Part shown: piece after piece, positions 9,164 to 18,409 of the stretch
Numbering within the stretch: position 1 is the first letter of the stretch
Layout of the letters: each line of letters begins with the position of its first letter
Assembly: GCF_024124665.1 (NCBI RefSeq)
Contig: NZ_JAMXSB010000012.1
Coordinates: 144,695-208,694, forward strand
From: Pleionea sp. CnH1-48
GTDB lineage: Bacteria; Pseudomonadota; Gammaproteobacteria; Enterobacterales; Kangiellaceae
Direction of reading: 5' to 3'
DNA length: 64,000 bases
Made by a program: the position numbers and the translations under genes
Notes under the pieces: model-generated
What the model was told of the DNA's origin: nothing
Database searches by the model: none
The model's input: the letters and a program-made list of their open reading frames with translations, nothing else

Positions 9164-11179
9164 TCAGGACAACATATTCTTTAGCATGGCTATGTTTTTG
9201 CGTCCTTTCTCCTGCCGTTCTGATTCGCTCATTGGCTGCTGATCTTCTTCCCAGCATAAATCTTCCTGAGGTAACTCCAGCAAAAAGCGACTCGGCTCAG
9301 TTAGCTGCATTTCGCCATAGCGTTTACGTTGACGCGCGTAGGTCATGGTCAGCGTTTCTTGAGCTCGCGTAATACCGACATAAGCAAGACGACGTTCTTC
9401 TTCGATATTATCTTCTTCAATGCTGGTGCTATGGGGTAATATCTCTTCTTCAACACCCACTAAATAAACATGAGGAAACTCAAGACCTTTTGATGCGTGT
9501 AACGTCATTAATTGAACTTCGTTGCCATCTTCTTCTTCTTCGTTACGATCAAGCATCTCGCGTAAGATCAATTTATTAACCGTTGCGAGCAATGGTTCCT
9601 CTGCATCGTGGTTGTCTTCCAGTCCCATCTCAATCCAGCTTAATAGCTGTTGCACATTGGCCCAGCGATATTCCGCAGCCTTCGGACTACTGGAGCTATC
9701 AAATAACCAGCCGTGATAGCCAATATGTGCGATAAGTTCGTGAATAACCGCCATGGCGTCACCACGTTTGGCGTTATCGCTGGCTTTAGAGATCAAAAGA
9801 GAGAATCGCTGAACAGCTTGTAAGCCCTTGCCCGATAACTCTTGTTCCAGCCCTAACTCGAAGCAGGCTTCGTACAAACTAATCTGTCGTTCCAGAGCAT
9901 AGCGTCCTAGCTTCTCTAACGTTGTTGGGCCGATTTCACGGCGCGGCACATTCACAATACGCAAAAAAGCGTTATCGTCATCTTCATTAACCAACAACCT
10001 TAGGTAAGCCATAATGTCTTTGACTTCTGCACGAGAGAAAAATGACGTACTGCCACTGACTTTGTAGGGTACTTGTTTATCGATAAATGCTTTTTCTATA
10101 AATCGAGCCTGATGGTTACCTCGATACAACACCGCATAATCTTTATATTTAGTCGCGTGTTTTAATTTATGAGCCAAAATTTCATGCACCACTCGACTGG
10201 CTTCTTCGGTATCATTTTTTGCCACTAATACACGAATCGGTTCACCGTATTGTTTTTCTGACCAGAGCGTTTTTTCAAAAACATGAGGGTTGTTTTCAAT
10301 CAGCACATTGGCCGATTTTAAAATGCGACCAAACGAACGATAGTTTTGTTCTAACTTAACGATTTGCAGTGCGGGGTAATCTTGTTTAAGTAACACCAGA
10401 TTCTCTGGCTGCGCACCTCGCCATGAGTAAATGGACTGATCATCGTCTCCAACAACCGTAAATAAGCCAAATTTTCCGCATATTAATTTAACCAGAGAAT
10501 ACTGACAGGTATTCGTGTCTTGATACTCATCAACCAACAAATAACGAATTTTATTGCGCCAACGCTGCAGTATCTCTTCATTATTTTGAAATAGAAGAAC
10601 CGGATAACGAATCAAGTCATCAAAATCGACCGCGTTGTAAGCTCGCATGCTGCGATCGTAACGCTCAAAAACATGAGCTCGCATGAGATCATCTTGATCC
10701 GTCGCTGCCGCAATGGCTTGCTCAGGCGACTTCAGTTCGTTCTTCCAATAAGAAATGCGCTGTTGAATCGCCATGAGTTCCGTTTTGTCGGCTTCACTGC
10801 TTCGATTACAGAGCTCCCTTAATAAAGCCAGGGTGTCCTGATCATCAAAGATAGTAAAGTTACTTTTAAAACCCAGCGCTTTGTATTCGCGGCGAATAAT
10901 ATTGAGCCCTAGATTGTGGAAGGTCGAAACCGTCAGTCCACGGGCCTGACCACCACCGAGCAAACGAGTAACTCGTTCTTTCATTTCTCGAGCGGCTTTG
11001 TTGGTAAAAGTCACTGCCGCTATTTGAGACGCTTTATAGCCGCATTCAGTAATCAAGTGAACTATCTTGGTTGTTATTACACTGGTTTTCCCACTTCCGG
11101 CACCCGCCAACACCAGCATCGGGGAAGATATAGAGGTAACCGCCTGTTGTTGGCGTTCATTAAGCTGATACGTTGCCAC
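9164..11179 (-). CDS. rep: ATP-dependent DNA helicase Rep
   Basis: 671-residue superfamily 1A 3'-5' helicase, close to the length of E. coli Rep. Walker A is LAGAGSGKTSV (about 23-33); further motifs are AVTFTNKAAREM (Ia), VDEYQDTN (II), VGDDDQSIYSWRGA (III), QNYRS (IV), LMTLHASKGLEFPHV (V) and YVGITRAQ (VI). The opening LNERQQQAV is Rep-like rather than UvrD-like, and there is no long UvrD C-terminal extension. Rep removes proteins from DNA ahead of replication forks and restarts stalled forks. Apparently monocistronic; a strong inverted repeat lies about 150 bases upstream. Confidence 0.95.
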   Translation of the reverse strand: MATYQLNERQQQAVTSISSPMLVLAGAGSGKTSVITTKIVHLITECGYKASQIAAVTFTNKAAREMKERVTRLLGGGQARGLTVSTFHNLGLNIIRREYKALGFKSNFTIFDDQDTLALLRELCNRSSEADKTELMAIQQRISYWKNELKSPEQAIAAATDQDDLMRAHVFERYDRSMRAYNAVDFDDLIRYPVLLFQNNEEILQRWRNKIRYLLVDEYQDTNTCQYSLVKLICGKFGLFTVVGDDDQSIYSWRGAQPENLVLLKQDYPALQIVKLEQNYRSFGRILKSANVLIENNPHVFEKTLWSEKQYGEPIRVLVAKNDTEEASRVVHEILAHKLKHATKYKDYAVLYRGNHQARFIEKAFIDKQVPYKVSGSTSFFSRAEVKDIMAYLRLLVNEDDDNAFLRIVNVPRREIGPTTLEKLGRYALERQISLYEACFELGLEQELSGKGLQAVQRFSLLISKASDNAKRGDAMAVIHELIAHIGYHGWLFDSSSSPKAAEYRWANVQQLLSWIEMGLEDNHDAEEPLLATVNKLILREMLDRNEEEEDGNEVQLMTLHASKGLEFPHVYLVGVEEEILPHSTSIEEDNIEEERRLAYVGITRAQETLTMTYARQRKRYGEMQLTEPSRFLLELPQEDLCWEEDQQPMSESERQEKGRKNIAMLKNMLS

Positions 11180-11329
11180 TAAATAATCTCTAACTAATTG
11201 ATAAACAAATATAAATGGATATTTGCCTTAACTGGGAAAATACCGACTGCATTGCTCCAATGCCACATTATATGAGTAAAGGATAAAATTTGAGGGGATA
11301 TTATAAAGAAATGAAGGAAGTTAGGTATC

Positions 11330-11362
11330 AATTATCTCTCTCCAACCTGGAGAGAGATAATT
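11330..11362. repeat. 14-bp perfect inverted repeat upstream of rep
   Basis: Arms AATTATCTCTCTCC and its exact complement flank a five-base loop (AACCT). Neither strand has an immediate T-run, so it is not a textbook terminator. It lies between a small minus-strand ORF and rep, also minus strand, so it could end the former, act on the rep leader, or be a protein-binding site. Confidence 0.7.
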
Positions 11363-11413
11363 GTAAATAAAATTGACATTTTTTCTCATAAAGCGGAGCT
11401 TTATCTGAAAAGG

Positions 11414-11596
11414 TTATGAAATTGGACCTTCCCAGTGACCCTGTTGCAGAATTTTGCCAGGATCAAGAACAACACCAGCGCAGCGAACACGCCACTCGTT
11501 GGTTTGCTGGACCGAACTTTTAAAGACGCTGACTTTGACTCGTGGAAGCCATGTAGCGACTTTTAGATTGTATTTCCCAGGTTTTCCCGGAAACAT
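11414..11596 (-). CDS. Small conserved-looking protein, unknown function
   Basis: 60-residue basic protein opening MFPGKPGKYNLKVATW, with no signal peptide or membrane segment. The start has a good ribosome site (AAGGAG, seven bases before ATG), the main reason for calling it real. It contains one Cys and three Trp. I recognise no family. It stands alone between rep and the chemosensory-like cluster, with its own intergenic regions on both sides and the long inverted repeat about 50 bases downstream. An overlapping plus-strand frame exists but has no supporting signal. Confidence 0.5.
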   Translation of the reverse strand: MFPGKPGKYNLKVATWLPRVKVSVFKSSVQQTNEWRVRCAGVVLDPGKILQQGHWEGPIS

Positions 11597-11962
11597 AGTG
11601 AACTCCTTAATACAGCTATCCTGTTTGTTAGTTTACTGCTCGCTTTAATAACGAACAACCCAGAAAAGCAAAATGTATGCCATATTAATAATTGACATAT
11701 AAATCAATACGTTAGTATTAAGTAACCACCAAGAATGCCAGCTTTGTAAAAATAGCCGACAAAGATATTTATTCATTTGAGTTTTAGCTACAATTTAAAT
11801 ATTAGTATCTTAAATAGAGATATCCAGAAAATTCTAAAACATTTAATGAGGTCTAACCTCCATGCATAAAAAAACGTCTAAGCCACCACCGTTTATTGTA
11901 GGCGGCAGCTTACAAAATCCATTTAATAAGAGAATGGGGAGTCACCCCATCACTCTATAACA
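11597..11962. other. Intergenic region between small ORF and CheY-like gene
   Basis: 366 bases without a gene. They hold a probable terminator for the upstream minus-strand operon (11868-11906), a second hairpin near 11930-11955 with a GATGGGG/CCCCAT stem but no T-run, and a plus-strand TTGACA (11692-11697) followed after 18 bases by TATTAA, which would fire antisense toward the CheY-like gene. I find no convincing ORF. Confidence 0.5.
11868..11906 (-). terminator. Probable terminator of the chemosensory-like operon
   Basis: Read on the minus strand, GCCGCC pairs with GGTGGC (one G-U) around a 13-base loop and is followed within six bases by seven T residues. Position and orientation fit the end of the operon running from 18134 to 11963. 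Confidence 0.5.
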
Positions 11963-12328
11963 TTAACCGACTAGTTTCTTGATACTTCCCACGACGGCTT
12001 CACCTTTGAAAGGCTTCACAATCCAGCCTTTAACTCCGGCAGCTTTACCACGTTCTTTCATACGTGGATCACTCTCTGTGGTTAGCATAATGATGTTAAC
12101 CGTTTTATTGCCTAGTTCATTACGGATTTTTTCCACCATCGTCAGGCCATCAATATTCGGCATATTAACATCAGAAATAACCAGCTTTACGGCAGGATCA
12201 GCGCGCATTTTGTCTAATCCATCTTTGCCATCTACAGCGGTCGCCACAGCAAATCCATTACTTTGTAAAAACTGACTGACTTCGTTTCTGACAGTAGCAG
12301 AATCATCAACAACTAGAATTTGAGCCAT
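11963..12328 (-). CDS. CheY/PilH-like single-domain response regulator
   Basis: 121-residue receiver domain starting MAQILVVDDSATVR (ATG at 12328, GGAG seven bases upstream). The acid pocket is DD at residues 8-9, the phospho-acceptor Asp lies in VISDVNMP, the switch Thr in MLTTES and the Lys in WIVKPFKGE. No output domain. Last gene of a five-gene minus-strand operon with a CheA-like kinase, an MCP-like protein and two CheX-like proteins, so it is the likely phosphoryl acceptor of that kinase and substrate of the CheX phosphatases. GKAAGVKGWIVKPF is typical of CheY-like proteins in such accessory clusters. Confidence 0.9.
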   Translation of the reverse strand: MAQILVVDDSATVRNEVSQFLQSNGFAVATAVDGKDGLDKMRADPAVKLVISDVNMPNIDGLTMVEKIRNELGNKTVNIIMLTTESDPRMKERGKAAGVKGWIVKPFKGEAVVGSIKKLVG

Positions 12329-12359
12329 TTTTTTCTCCAAACCTTCTTATCTAACAATA

Positions 12360-13337
12360 TTAAAAGAATTCTAATTCACCAGAGTCAATCAACTCCTCGG
12401 TTTTGGTATCACAATCAAGGAAGTTCTCAGGGTAATAACTCAGGTTAAAAATCAGCTTCTGGTACAAATCGATACTTGGACAAACCCCATTTTTATCGGT
12501 CAGCCGAAAATGAATACATAGCTGGGGCTCGTTGGTTCCAAAGCTGATAAATTTGTGTGAATGGTTGACTGATATAGGCACTTGAGTACGTGATAACACA
12601 TGAGAGTCATCAGTATCCATCTTGAAGCGATTCTTCAATCCCCCCCAAACAAGGTTGGTCACCTCACTTAATAATGAACTCACATAGCGAAAATTATTTT
12701 GATCTTCATGCAGTGAAGTTTTTCCATGTTCTATCAAACTAGAAATCTCACTTTCGGTAGTTTGTAACATCATATAGCCACGATACCAGTTACTTTCTAG
12801 TGGGATAAGACTAAACAGCTCGCCATAGATCAATTGATCTTTGACAAGGTAAGGTGCATCGCAATGAATCTCGCAATCTTTAACGCTGGCGTGAATGGCG
12901 TCTAACGAAAGTTCTTGTAATACTCGAACCAGTGGCATTGGATAATAAATAGTGAACAAGTGATTATCGATACTGTCTTTTAAAGCATCTAGACGATCGA
13001 TATTAAATTGACTGGCAATGTGATGGTCAAAATCAATTGCTGACTTTTCCAATGGAGCACTAACATCACTGAGGCGCATAAAAATAGGAAGTTCAGGACG
13101 ACTTTCGTGAATTTTTTTTGCAAACTCATTGCCGTTCAAACCGTCCGACTCAAACTCATCAGAAACAATAATACCACCGAGATCCGTGTTCGTTTTTAGT
13201 ATATTCATAGGATCTTTTTTACTGGCTTTCAGGGTGATAATTGAATGCTCTTCGCAAAAGCTCTTAATTTTACCCTCGGCACTTGCATCGCTTTCAAAAA
13301 CCAAAATCTTACTTTTTATTTCGTTCTCTGATTCCAT
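12360..13337 (-). CDS. Degenerate receiver fused to a CheX-like phosphatase domain
   Basis: 325 residues from the ATG at 13337 (a GTG precedes it directly). Residues 8-125 look like a receiver domain (KILVFESDAS, then IIVSDEF with a candidate Asp60, then ELPIFMRLSD) but lack the usual acid pair and the conserved Lys-Pro. Residues about 130-310 resemble CheX/CheC, with the phosphatase signature ExxN at E225-VT-N228. The protein ends DSGELEFF, a tail shared with the next protein. CheX dephosphorylates CheY-P; a receiver fused to it suggests regulated phosphatase activity. Divergent, so identified by motif and context. Confidence 0.65.
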   Translation of the reverse strand: MESENEIKSKILVFESDASAEGKIKSFCEEHSIITLKASKKDPMNILKTNTDLGGIIVSDEFESDGLNGNEFAKKIHESRPELPIFMRLSDVSAPLEKSAIDFDHHIASQFNIDRLDALKDSIDNHLFTIYYPMPLVRVLQELSLDAIHASVKDCEIHCDAPYLVKDQLIYGELFSLIPLESNWYRGYMMLQTTESEISSLIEHGKTSLHEDQNNFRYVSSLLSEVTNLVWGGLKNRFKMDTDDSHVLSRTQVPISVNHSHKFISFGTNEPQLCIHFRLTDKNGVCPSIDLYQKLIFNLSYYPENFLDCDTKTEELIDSGELEFF

Positions 13338-13364
13338 CACAGCTACCTATAAGAATTAAACATT

Positions 13365-13913
13365 TTAGAAAAACTCAAGCTCACCGCTTTCTACATCATC
13401 AACACTTTGCTCGACTACTTCGATTTCGACATCATCACTGCGACAATAAAAGTAGCCGGCATAAAGCACAAAATCACTATCGACCTCAACACTGTAGTTG
13501 CCACTTTTAACAACATCAAATACGCTGATAAAATCAAAACACCCTTGCGATAGTAAATTAGGTGTCGACATTCCCAGTGCAGGAATACTAGTACCCAAGT
13601 CTCTTTTGAGCACACCGCAAATGCTGTTTCCAACCTCATACAAAAAGTCATAAACGGACTGATCACTCACATCTTCTGCTGATATTTTTAATGCCTTACG
13701 ATAGAAAGATGTGCACTTTTCGACATCAAAATGTAAGGTCAGAAATATTCGAAACTGATGAGAGCAAATAGTCAAAAAAATCGCTTCGTTCACTTCTACG
13801 CCGTCCGTATTTTGTATCGGACTTATGTACCAGCCCCCATCGGGCAAACTGTCTCCCAGACAAGACTCAATACTGCGTTTAAACATTCCATCCAGTGCGT
13901 CAATCAATAACAT
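13365..13913 (-). CDS. CheX-like phosphatase
   Basis: 182 residues. The segment FLYEVGNSICG carries the CheC/CheX/FliY phosphatase signature ExxN (E93, N96). The overall pattern of strands and two helices, with Gly just after the motif, fits CheX. No signal or membrane segment, so cytoplasmic. It ends VDDVESGELEFF, nearly the same tail as its neighbour. The start ATG shares a base with the stop of the upstream MCP-like gene (TAATG), so the two are coupled. Expected role is dephosphorylating the CheY-like protein at 11963-12328. Confidence 0.65.
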   Translation of the reverse strand: MLLIDALDGMFKRSIESCLGDSLPDGGWYISPIQNTDGVEVNEAIFLTICSHQFRIFLTLHFDVEKCTSFYRKALKISAEDVSDQSVYDFLYEVGNSICGVLKRDLGTSIPALGMSTPNLLSQGCFDFISVFDVVKSGNYSVEVDSDFVLYAGYFYCRSDDVEIEVVEQSVDDVESGELEFF

Positions 13914-14680
13914 TAGAAAGACTCACTTTGTAATCGGCTAATACAGCTGTCGACCTGGCTTTGCACTGTTGCCAGCTCGGTGATTACCATTTTTCCACTG
14001 GCTTGAATATCTTGGAATGTCGATGTGGTTAACAGGTCATTCTTATACAAGTTTTCTCGATAACTTTTACTCAACTCCTGAGAGCGCAAAGCCAGTGCTC
14101 TCACTTCATCGGCCACCACCGCAAACCCGCGTCCAAATTCTCCTGCTCGTGCCGCTTCAATGGCAGCATTCAGCGCCAAAATAACAATTTGCTTTACGAT
14201 GTTAAAAAACTGCCCATTCTGGTCGCTCATGGCCTGATTGTGATCCATAAGTTCAGTCAAGGACTCATGAATGCGCTCAAAAGTGAGCATCACTTGCGCC
14301 AACTCTTCGAGCTGGACTTTTACTTTTGACAAATTTTGGTAGAGATCATCGGACTTCTCTTGCTGGCTGTTTTCCAGAGAAGCCATTCGCGACTGTAACT
14401 CTTCTTGAAGTTGCTGCTTTTCTGTCTCAAATGCAGAAATCCTGGCCTGATGATCACGATGAGATTCATCGAGTGATGCCTGAAACTCACTGATTTGCTG
14501 CTCAAGGTTATTCCTAACATCTTCCAGCTCAGAGACATCCACCATAGAGCGCATTCTTTCTTCGGTTTCGTTATTCTGTTGGGTCAGCTCATTTTCTTTC
14601 TTTCTATAGTGAAAATGGCTAAACAAGCCTCCAATGACGATCCCACCGATCAACGACAATAAGATTGCAATGATATTCAT
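13913..14680 (-). CDS. Single-TM MCP-like signalling protein
   Basis: 255 residues. One membrane segment (3-21), a long coiled coil (about 27-130) and the conserved MCP hairpin tip (about 160-200, containing [20 protein letters not shown] and VADEVRALA). It has no periplasmic ligand domain and no HAMP, so it probably relays rather than senses, or is a cytoplasm-facing scaffold. MCP tips bind CheA and CheW, yet no CheW is encoded here and the neighbouring kinase lacks a CheW-like domain. The protein ends SRLQSESF, without the CheR-binding pentapeptide. Lies 295 bases downstream of the kinase gene. Confidence 0.85.
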   Translation of the reverse strand: MNIIAILLSLIGGIVIGGLFSHFHYRKKENELTQQNNETEERMRSMVDVSELEDVRNNLEQQISEFQASLDESHRDHQARISAFETEKQQLQEELQSRMASLENSQQEKSDDLYQNLSKVKVQLEELAQVMLTFERIHESLTELMDHNQAMSDQNGQFFNIVKQIVILALNAAIEAARAGEFGRGFAVVADEVRALALRSQELSKSYRENLYKNDLLTTSTFQDIQASGKMVITELATVQSQVDSCISRLQSESF

Positions 14681-14975
14681 TTGTACTCGCTAGCAATGAT
14701 TTAGATATGAAGTCGAATGAGTAGTAATATTCAAGACTTCGTTTTATTCTCTCCATTATTGAAGAGGAAAAAGCTCCATATAGCCCAATCCTTTCAAAAA
14801 CAGAATGTTATCGTTCAATGACTGCTGGGTCATTGGTTGAGTAGGCAACAAAAACTACTCCCTGCTGTATTGAATATAGCTCATTTCATAAAGTTTGCAT
14901 GGCGACTTTTAGCAGCAGGAAAATCAATTAATCCAATAGCTTAAAATGACCTACATGCTCTGGCTTAAGCCTCCT

Positions 14976-17900
14976 CTACGCATCTTTAATGTCGGGTAGC
15001 GTCAACGAATATTTTCTGTTTAAACGAATCAGTGTTCTAAAATTACGAAACGAAGCCTGTGCCTCACCATCATCTAAGTGAATCTCAATATTGCCGCCAT
15101 CTCGCTCCAGGAACTGTTTGACCGCATCCATTCCGACACCCCGGCCTGAGATGTTAGTCACCGCTTCTGCGGTAGAAAATCCGGATGAAAAGATGAGGCT
15201 CGCGATTTCTTCTGCTGAAGGCCTTGGTGCATCCTTCGATAATAATCCTTTATCGACTCCGCTTTGATAAATTTTATCTAAAGCTAACCCCCGGCCATCA
15301 TCATAAATTTCGAACTCAATAAAGTCTTCGAGCATTCGAGTGTTTAAATAGATATGTCCTTGCTCGCTTTTACTTTGCCCAACACGCTCTTCTGCGCCCT
15401 CGATACCGTGGTCCATAGCATTTCTAAAAATATGCATAAAAATACTATTAAGCGTACTGTGGATGTCGTTCAGCACAAATACACTGCCATCATTTACCGA
15501 TATTTCAGGTCTGGGTTTATTAAGGTCATCCGCCAGTGACTCAACCGATTTAATTACATCGCCAATAACGTAACTGATGGGTCTCGCCTGAGTGGAAATG
15601 AGCGCTTCGCAAACCGTAGCTATCCAGCGTTTAATCTGAGCGCTAGCATCCACAACCTCAATGTCTTCGATTTCTTTAATTAGGGTAAGCGCCTTATCTT
15701 TGCTGATCGCATAGCTCGATGCGCCCTGACTGTCATCAACATTCAAGCCTAGCTTGGTTTCGGCAATCATCTGATAACGTTTGATGTCTTCTTCGGCATA
15801 AGCCAGTTCTTTTAATAGATCTTCTTGTTCCCAGGTTTTTTCATCAAATTTTCTTAACTCATCATAAGTATGTTCTACCTGATGAACGGAATCTGTGATT
15901 TGATTAAAGCCAAATGTTCTGGCATTACCTTTTACTGTGTGCATATTTCTAAACAAAGAAGCAACGACCTCGAGGTTTTTCTCTTCGTTGGTGGCAATTA
16001 ACTCACGACACTGCTTAACAAAGTCAAATGAAGTATTTAGGAAGTCAATAAACTTATCTTGCTCTAGAGACAGCACCTGGCCGATGATTTCAAGCTCTTG
16101 CTTTTGAGCCTCGGCTTCTTTTTGCAAGGCTTTTAGCTCAGTGACATCTCTTACCGAAACCATTAGCTTTTCAACTTCGTCGGTTTCTTTATTAACAATC
16201 GGAACCCAGTCCATCTCTAATATTTTTTCTCTTCCATCAGGCATGGTTTTCACCATTTCGTTAACCAGCAAATGAGAGTTACAATCAAACATCATCTCAT
16301 CCATGCCTACGACAGCATCAACCGCTGTTGCTATTTGATCTAAACTGTCAGCTCCGAGATCCGTATTGGTTAGCAATAGGTCTTGATAGTTTCTATTGGC
16401 AATTTTTTCAGTCTCAAATATCTTAGATAAATAAGCCGAGTACTCAGGATGGATAATCCCTCCGTCCTGAATTGTAAATAACCCTTGGTGAAGATTAGCC
16501 ATCATGATGGCGATATCTTCATTCTTTTGTCTTAATTCTTTGGTGCGTTCTTGAACCTTTTGTTCCAGTGTTCTGTTTTGCTCTTCAATGACTTCGCGCA
16601 TCCGGATGTTTTTGATATTGGTCACCAATAATCGAGCAATAGAAGAGGCATATTCATAATCGCTATCTTCGAACTTTACCTGACCAATATCACCAGAGAA
16701 ATTCATTACGCCTACCAAGACGTCTTTATCAACCAGAGGAACACACAAGAGTGTCCTATCAGCGACTTCCTTGTTTTCTCTAGTAACAAAGCGGTCATCT
16801 TTTGCAGTACTCGGCGCAAAAATAATCTTCTGGTCTTGTGCAGCATGACCAAGAATCCCTTCACCAACCTCAAATACTTTTGGATGACTATCTGGATCAA
16901 TTGTTTTAGGAGGGTAGTAAGCTTTAAGCTCTAAGTGATCTTGCTCATTCATAAGATAAACGGAGCCTTGACCGACGCCTATTTGCTCGTGCATTGCAGC
17001 CATCACTTCTTCGAGCGCTTTGTTCTTTTCTTGTATTGCCGCCAGAGACTCTCCCGTCGAGTTCAATTTCGCTAGGTCAGACATTTTCTTCTTGATGGAT
17101 AAGCGCATCGAATTGAAGTTTTGTGATGCGAGAACAATAAGTACGATCCAGGCAACAAGACTGGTTTTGGTACCCAGACTTACCGCTTCTTGAACTTCAC
17201 TTTGCTTTTCATTGAAAAGATTGTCGGCTTCTACCAACAGGGCATCAAAGTCACTCACAACGCCTTTAACACTTTTCTCCGATGCATCAAGCTGTTGTCG
17301 AGCTTCATCCACTTTTTGAAGTTGAAGTAATTTGAAGGAAACTAAACCATTCTCCGAAGCCGTTCTTTTTTTCAGCTCATCCAACTTGGCCAAAAAATCC
17401 TTCCACAAACCACCCGTATCAATATCGTTTAACAGATTACCAATATAATCTACCCGCGTTTGCATATCGCTGAAGGCATACTGAATATCTTCTCCAGAGG
17501 TTGCTAACTCTTCGCTGTTTTTTTTACCATTAATTTCTTTAAGCGAGTTATAAAGACCTATAAGTTGACCATCAATCCTTCCGGCTTCGCCAGCTACCAG
17601 CTCAATAGTTTTTGCATGCTCATCGGACTCATAGTAAGAAATATCGAGCAACAGAGCGCCAGCATCATCAATCAGATTACTTAACTCTCTCAACTCTTCA
17701 TTGGCACTGTTCTCTGCTTCTAGCAGCTTAATTTTGGCAGTAAACATAGTAGAAACAGCTTTAATGTAGTCCTCGTAGTGGGTACTCGCCGTTTCTCCAT
17801 ACTTTTTCATCGAGGGTAATACATTGATGGTCTGACTCAATACAGAAAATTGCTCGCGAAATACTTTTTCTGCACTATCAAATTCGCTTTGATAATTCTT

Positions 17901-18134
17901 AATTTCACTCAAAGTGTTAACGTTATATCCAGAGGCGCTGAGTTTTGCCTGTTTTAACAAGCTGATCTGAACCTGATTACTTTGCTTAAGAATCGGCACA
18001 GCTTCGCTGTTAACTCGTTCTGTAGAGTTTCCAATATCACTTAGGTTAAACAGGGATAGAGCACTGGATACGGACAGCAACAAAATGATGATGCCGAAAC
18101 CAAGCCAGACACGTTGATTAAAGCTCATTTTCAT
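14976..18134 (-). CDS. Membrane hybrid sensor kinase with GAF, PAS, Hpt and CheA-like ATPase domains
   Basis: 1052 residues. TM1 (10-28), a periplasmic four-helix-type region (30-318), TM2 (321-337), GAF (about 365-505), coiled coil (510-540), PAS-like region (545-665), an Hpt domain with phospho-acceptor His732 in MHTVKGNARTFGF, and a CheA-type HATPase: N-box HIFRNAMDHGIE (901-912), G1 DDGRG (945-949), G2 GRGVGM (997-1002). It lacks the CheA dimerisation and CheW-like regulatory domains, ending soon after the ATPase. It resembles a fusion of a transmembrane receptor with the catalytic parts of CheA. Promoter-proximal gene of the cluster; probable phosphodonor to the CheY-like protein. Confidence 0.88.
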   Translation of the reverse strand: MKMSFNQRVWLGFGIIILLLSVSSALSLFNLSDIGNSTERVNSEAVPILKQSNQVQISLLKQAKLSASGYNVNTLSEIKNYQSEFDSAEKVFREQFSVLSQTINVLPSMKKYGETASTHYEDYIKAVSTMFTAKIKLLEAENSANEELRELSNLIDDAGALLLDISYYESDEHAKTIELVAGEAGRIDGQLIGLYNSLKEINGKKNSEELATSGEDIQYAFSDMQTRVDYIGNLLNDIDTGGLWKDFLAKLDELKKRTASENGLVSFKLLQLQKVDEARQQLDASEKSVKGVVSDFDALLVEADNLFNEKQSEVQEAVSLGTKTSLVAWIVLIVLASQNFNSMRLSIKKKMSDLAKLNSTGESLAAIQEKNKALEEVMAAMHEQIGVGQGSVYLMNEQDHLELKAYYPPKTIDPDSHPKVFEVGEGILGHAAQDQKIIFAPSTAKDDRFVTRENKEVADRTLLCVPLVDKDVLVGVMNFSGDIGQVKFEDSDYEYASSIARLLVTNIKNIRMREVIEEQNRTLEQKVQERTKELRQKNEDIAIMMANLHQGLFTIQDGGIIHPEYSAYLSKIFETEKIANRNYQDLLLTNTDLGADSLDQIATAVDAVVGMDEMMFDCNSHLLVNEMVKTMPDGREKILEMDWVPIVNKETDEVEKLMVSVRDVTELKALQKEAEAQKQELEIIGQVLSLEQDKFIDFLNTSFDFVKQCRELIATNEEKNLEVVASLFRNMHTVKGNARTFGFNQITDSVHQVEHTYDELRKFDEKTWEQEDLLKELAYAEEDIKRYQMIAETKLGLNVDDSQGASSYAISKDKALTLIKEIEDIEVVDASAQIKRWIATVCEALISTQARPISYVIGDVIKSVESLADDLNKPRPEISVNDGSVFVLNDIHSTLNSIFMHIFRNAMDHGIEGAEERVGQSKSEQGHIYLNTRMLEDFIEFEIYDDGRGLALDKIYQSGVDKGLLSKDAPRPSAEEIASLIFSSGFSTAEAVTNISGRGVGMDAVKQFLERDGGNIEIHLDDGEAQASFRNFRTLIRLNRKYSLTLPDIKDA

Positions 18135-18409
18135 GACAAGCCATCTCGGTTTAGTTTTCGATTAAGTCTTTTAGATTATGGTCTAAAGTTAATAATCCTC
18201 AAGTAAGACAAAACAAAACTTTTTGATAACCAGACTCGGAGCGCTATCTGTGGATTAGAGGAGACTTTTTTAAGTTAGATAACAGTATCAATTACAATGA
18301 GTTAAGCCTGTTAATTAGCGCAAACACGCCGTTTTACTTAAGTTGCTTCAAATTTAACGCTTTTAGTGTTCTTTATTAGAATTCATCCGCTCTTTTGGGG
18401 CGCAATAAA

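Noticed and set aside
11692..11721. Plus-strand promoter for a small RNA
   Set aside because: TTGACA and TATTAA are 18 bases apart, but no terminator on the plus strand follows within a short distance and it points into the antisense strand of the CheY-like gene.
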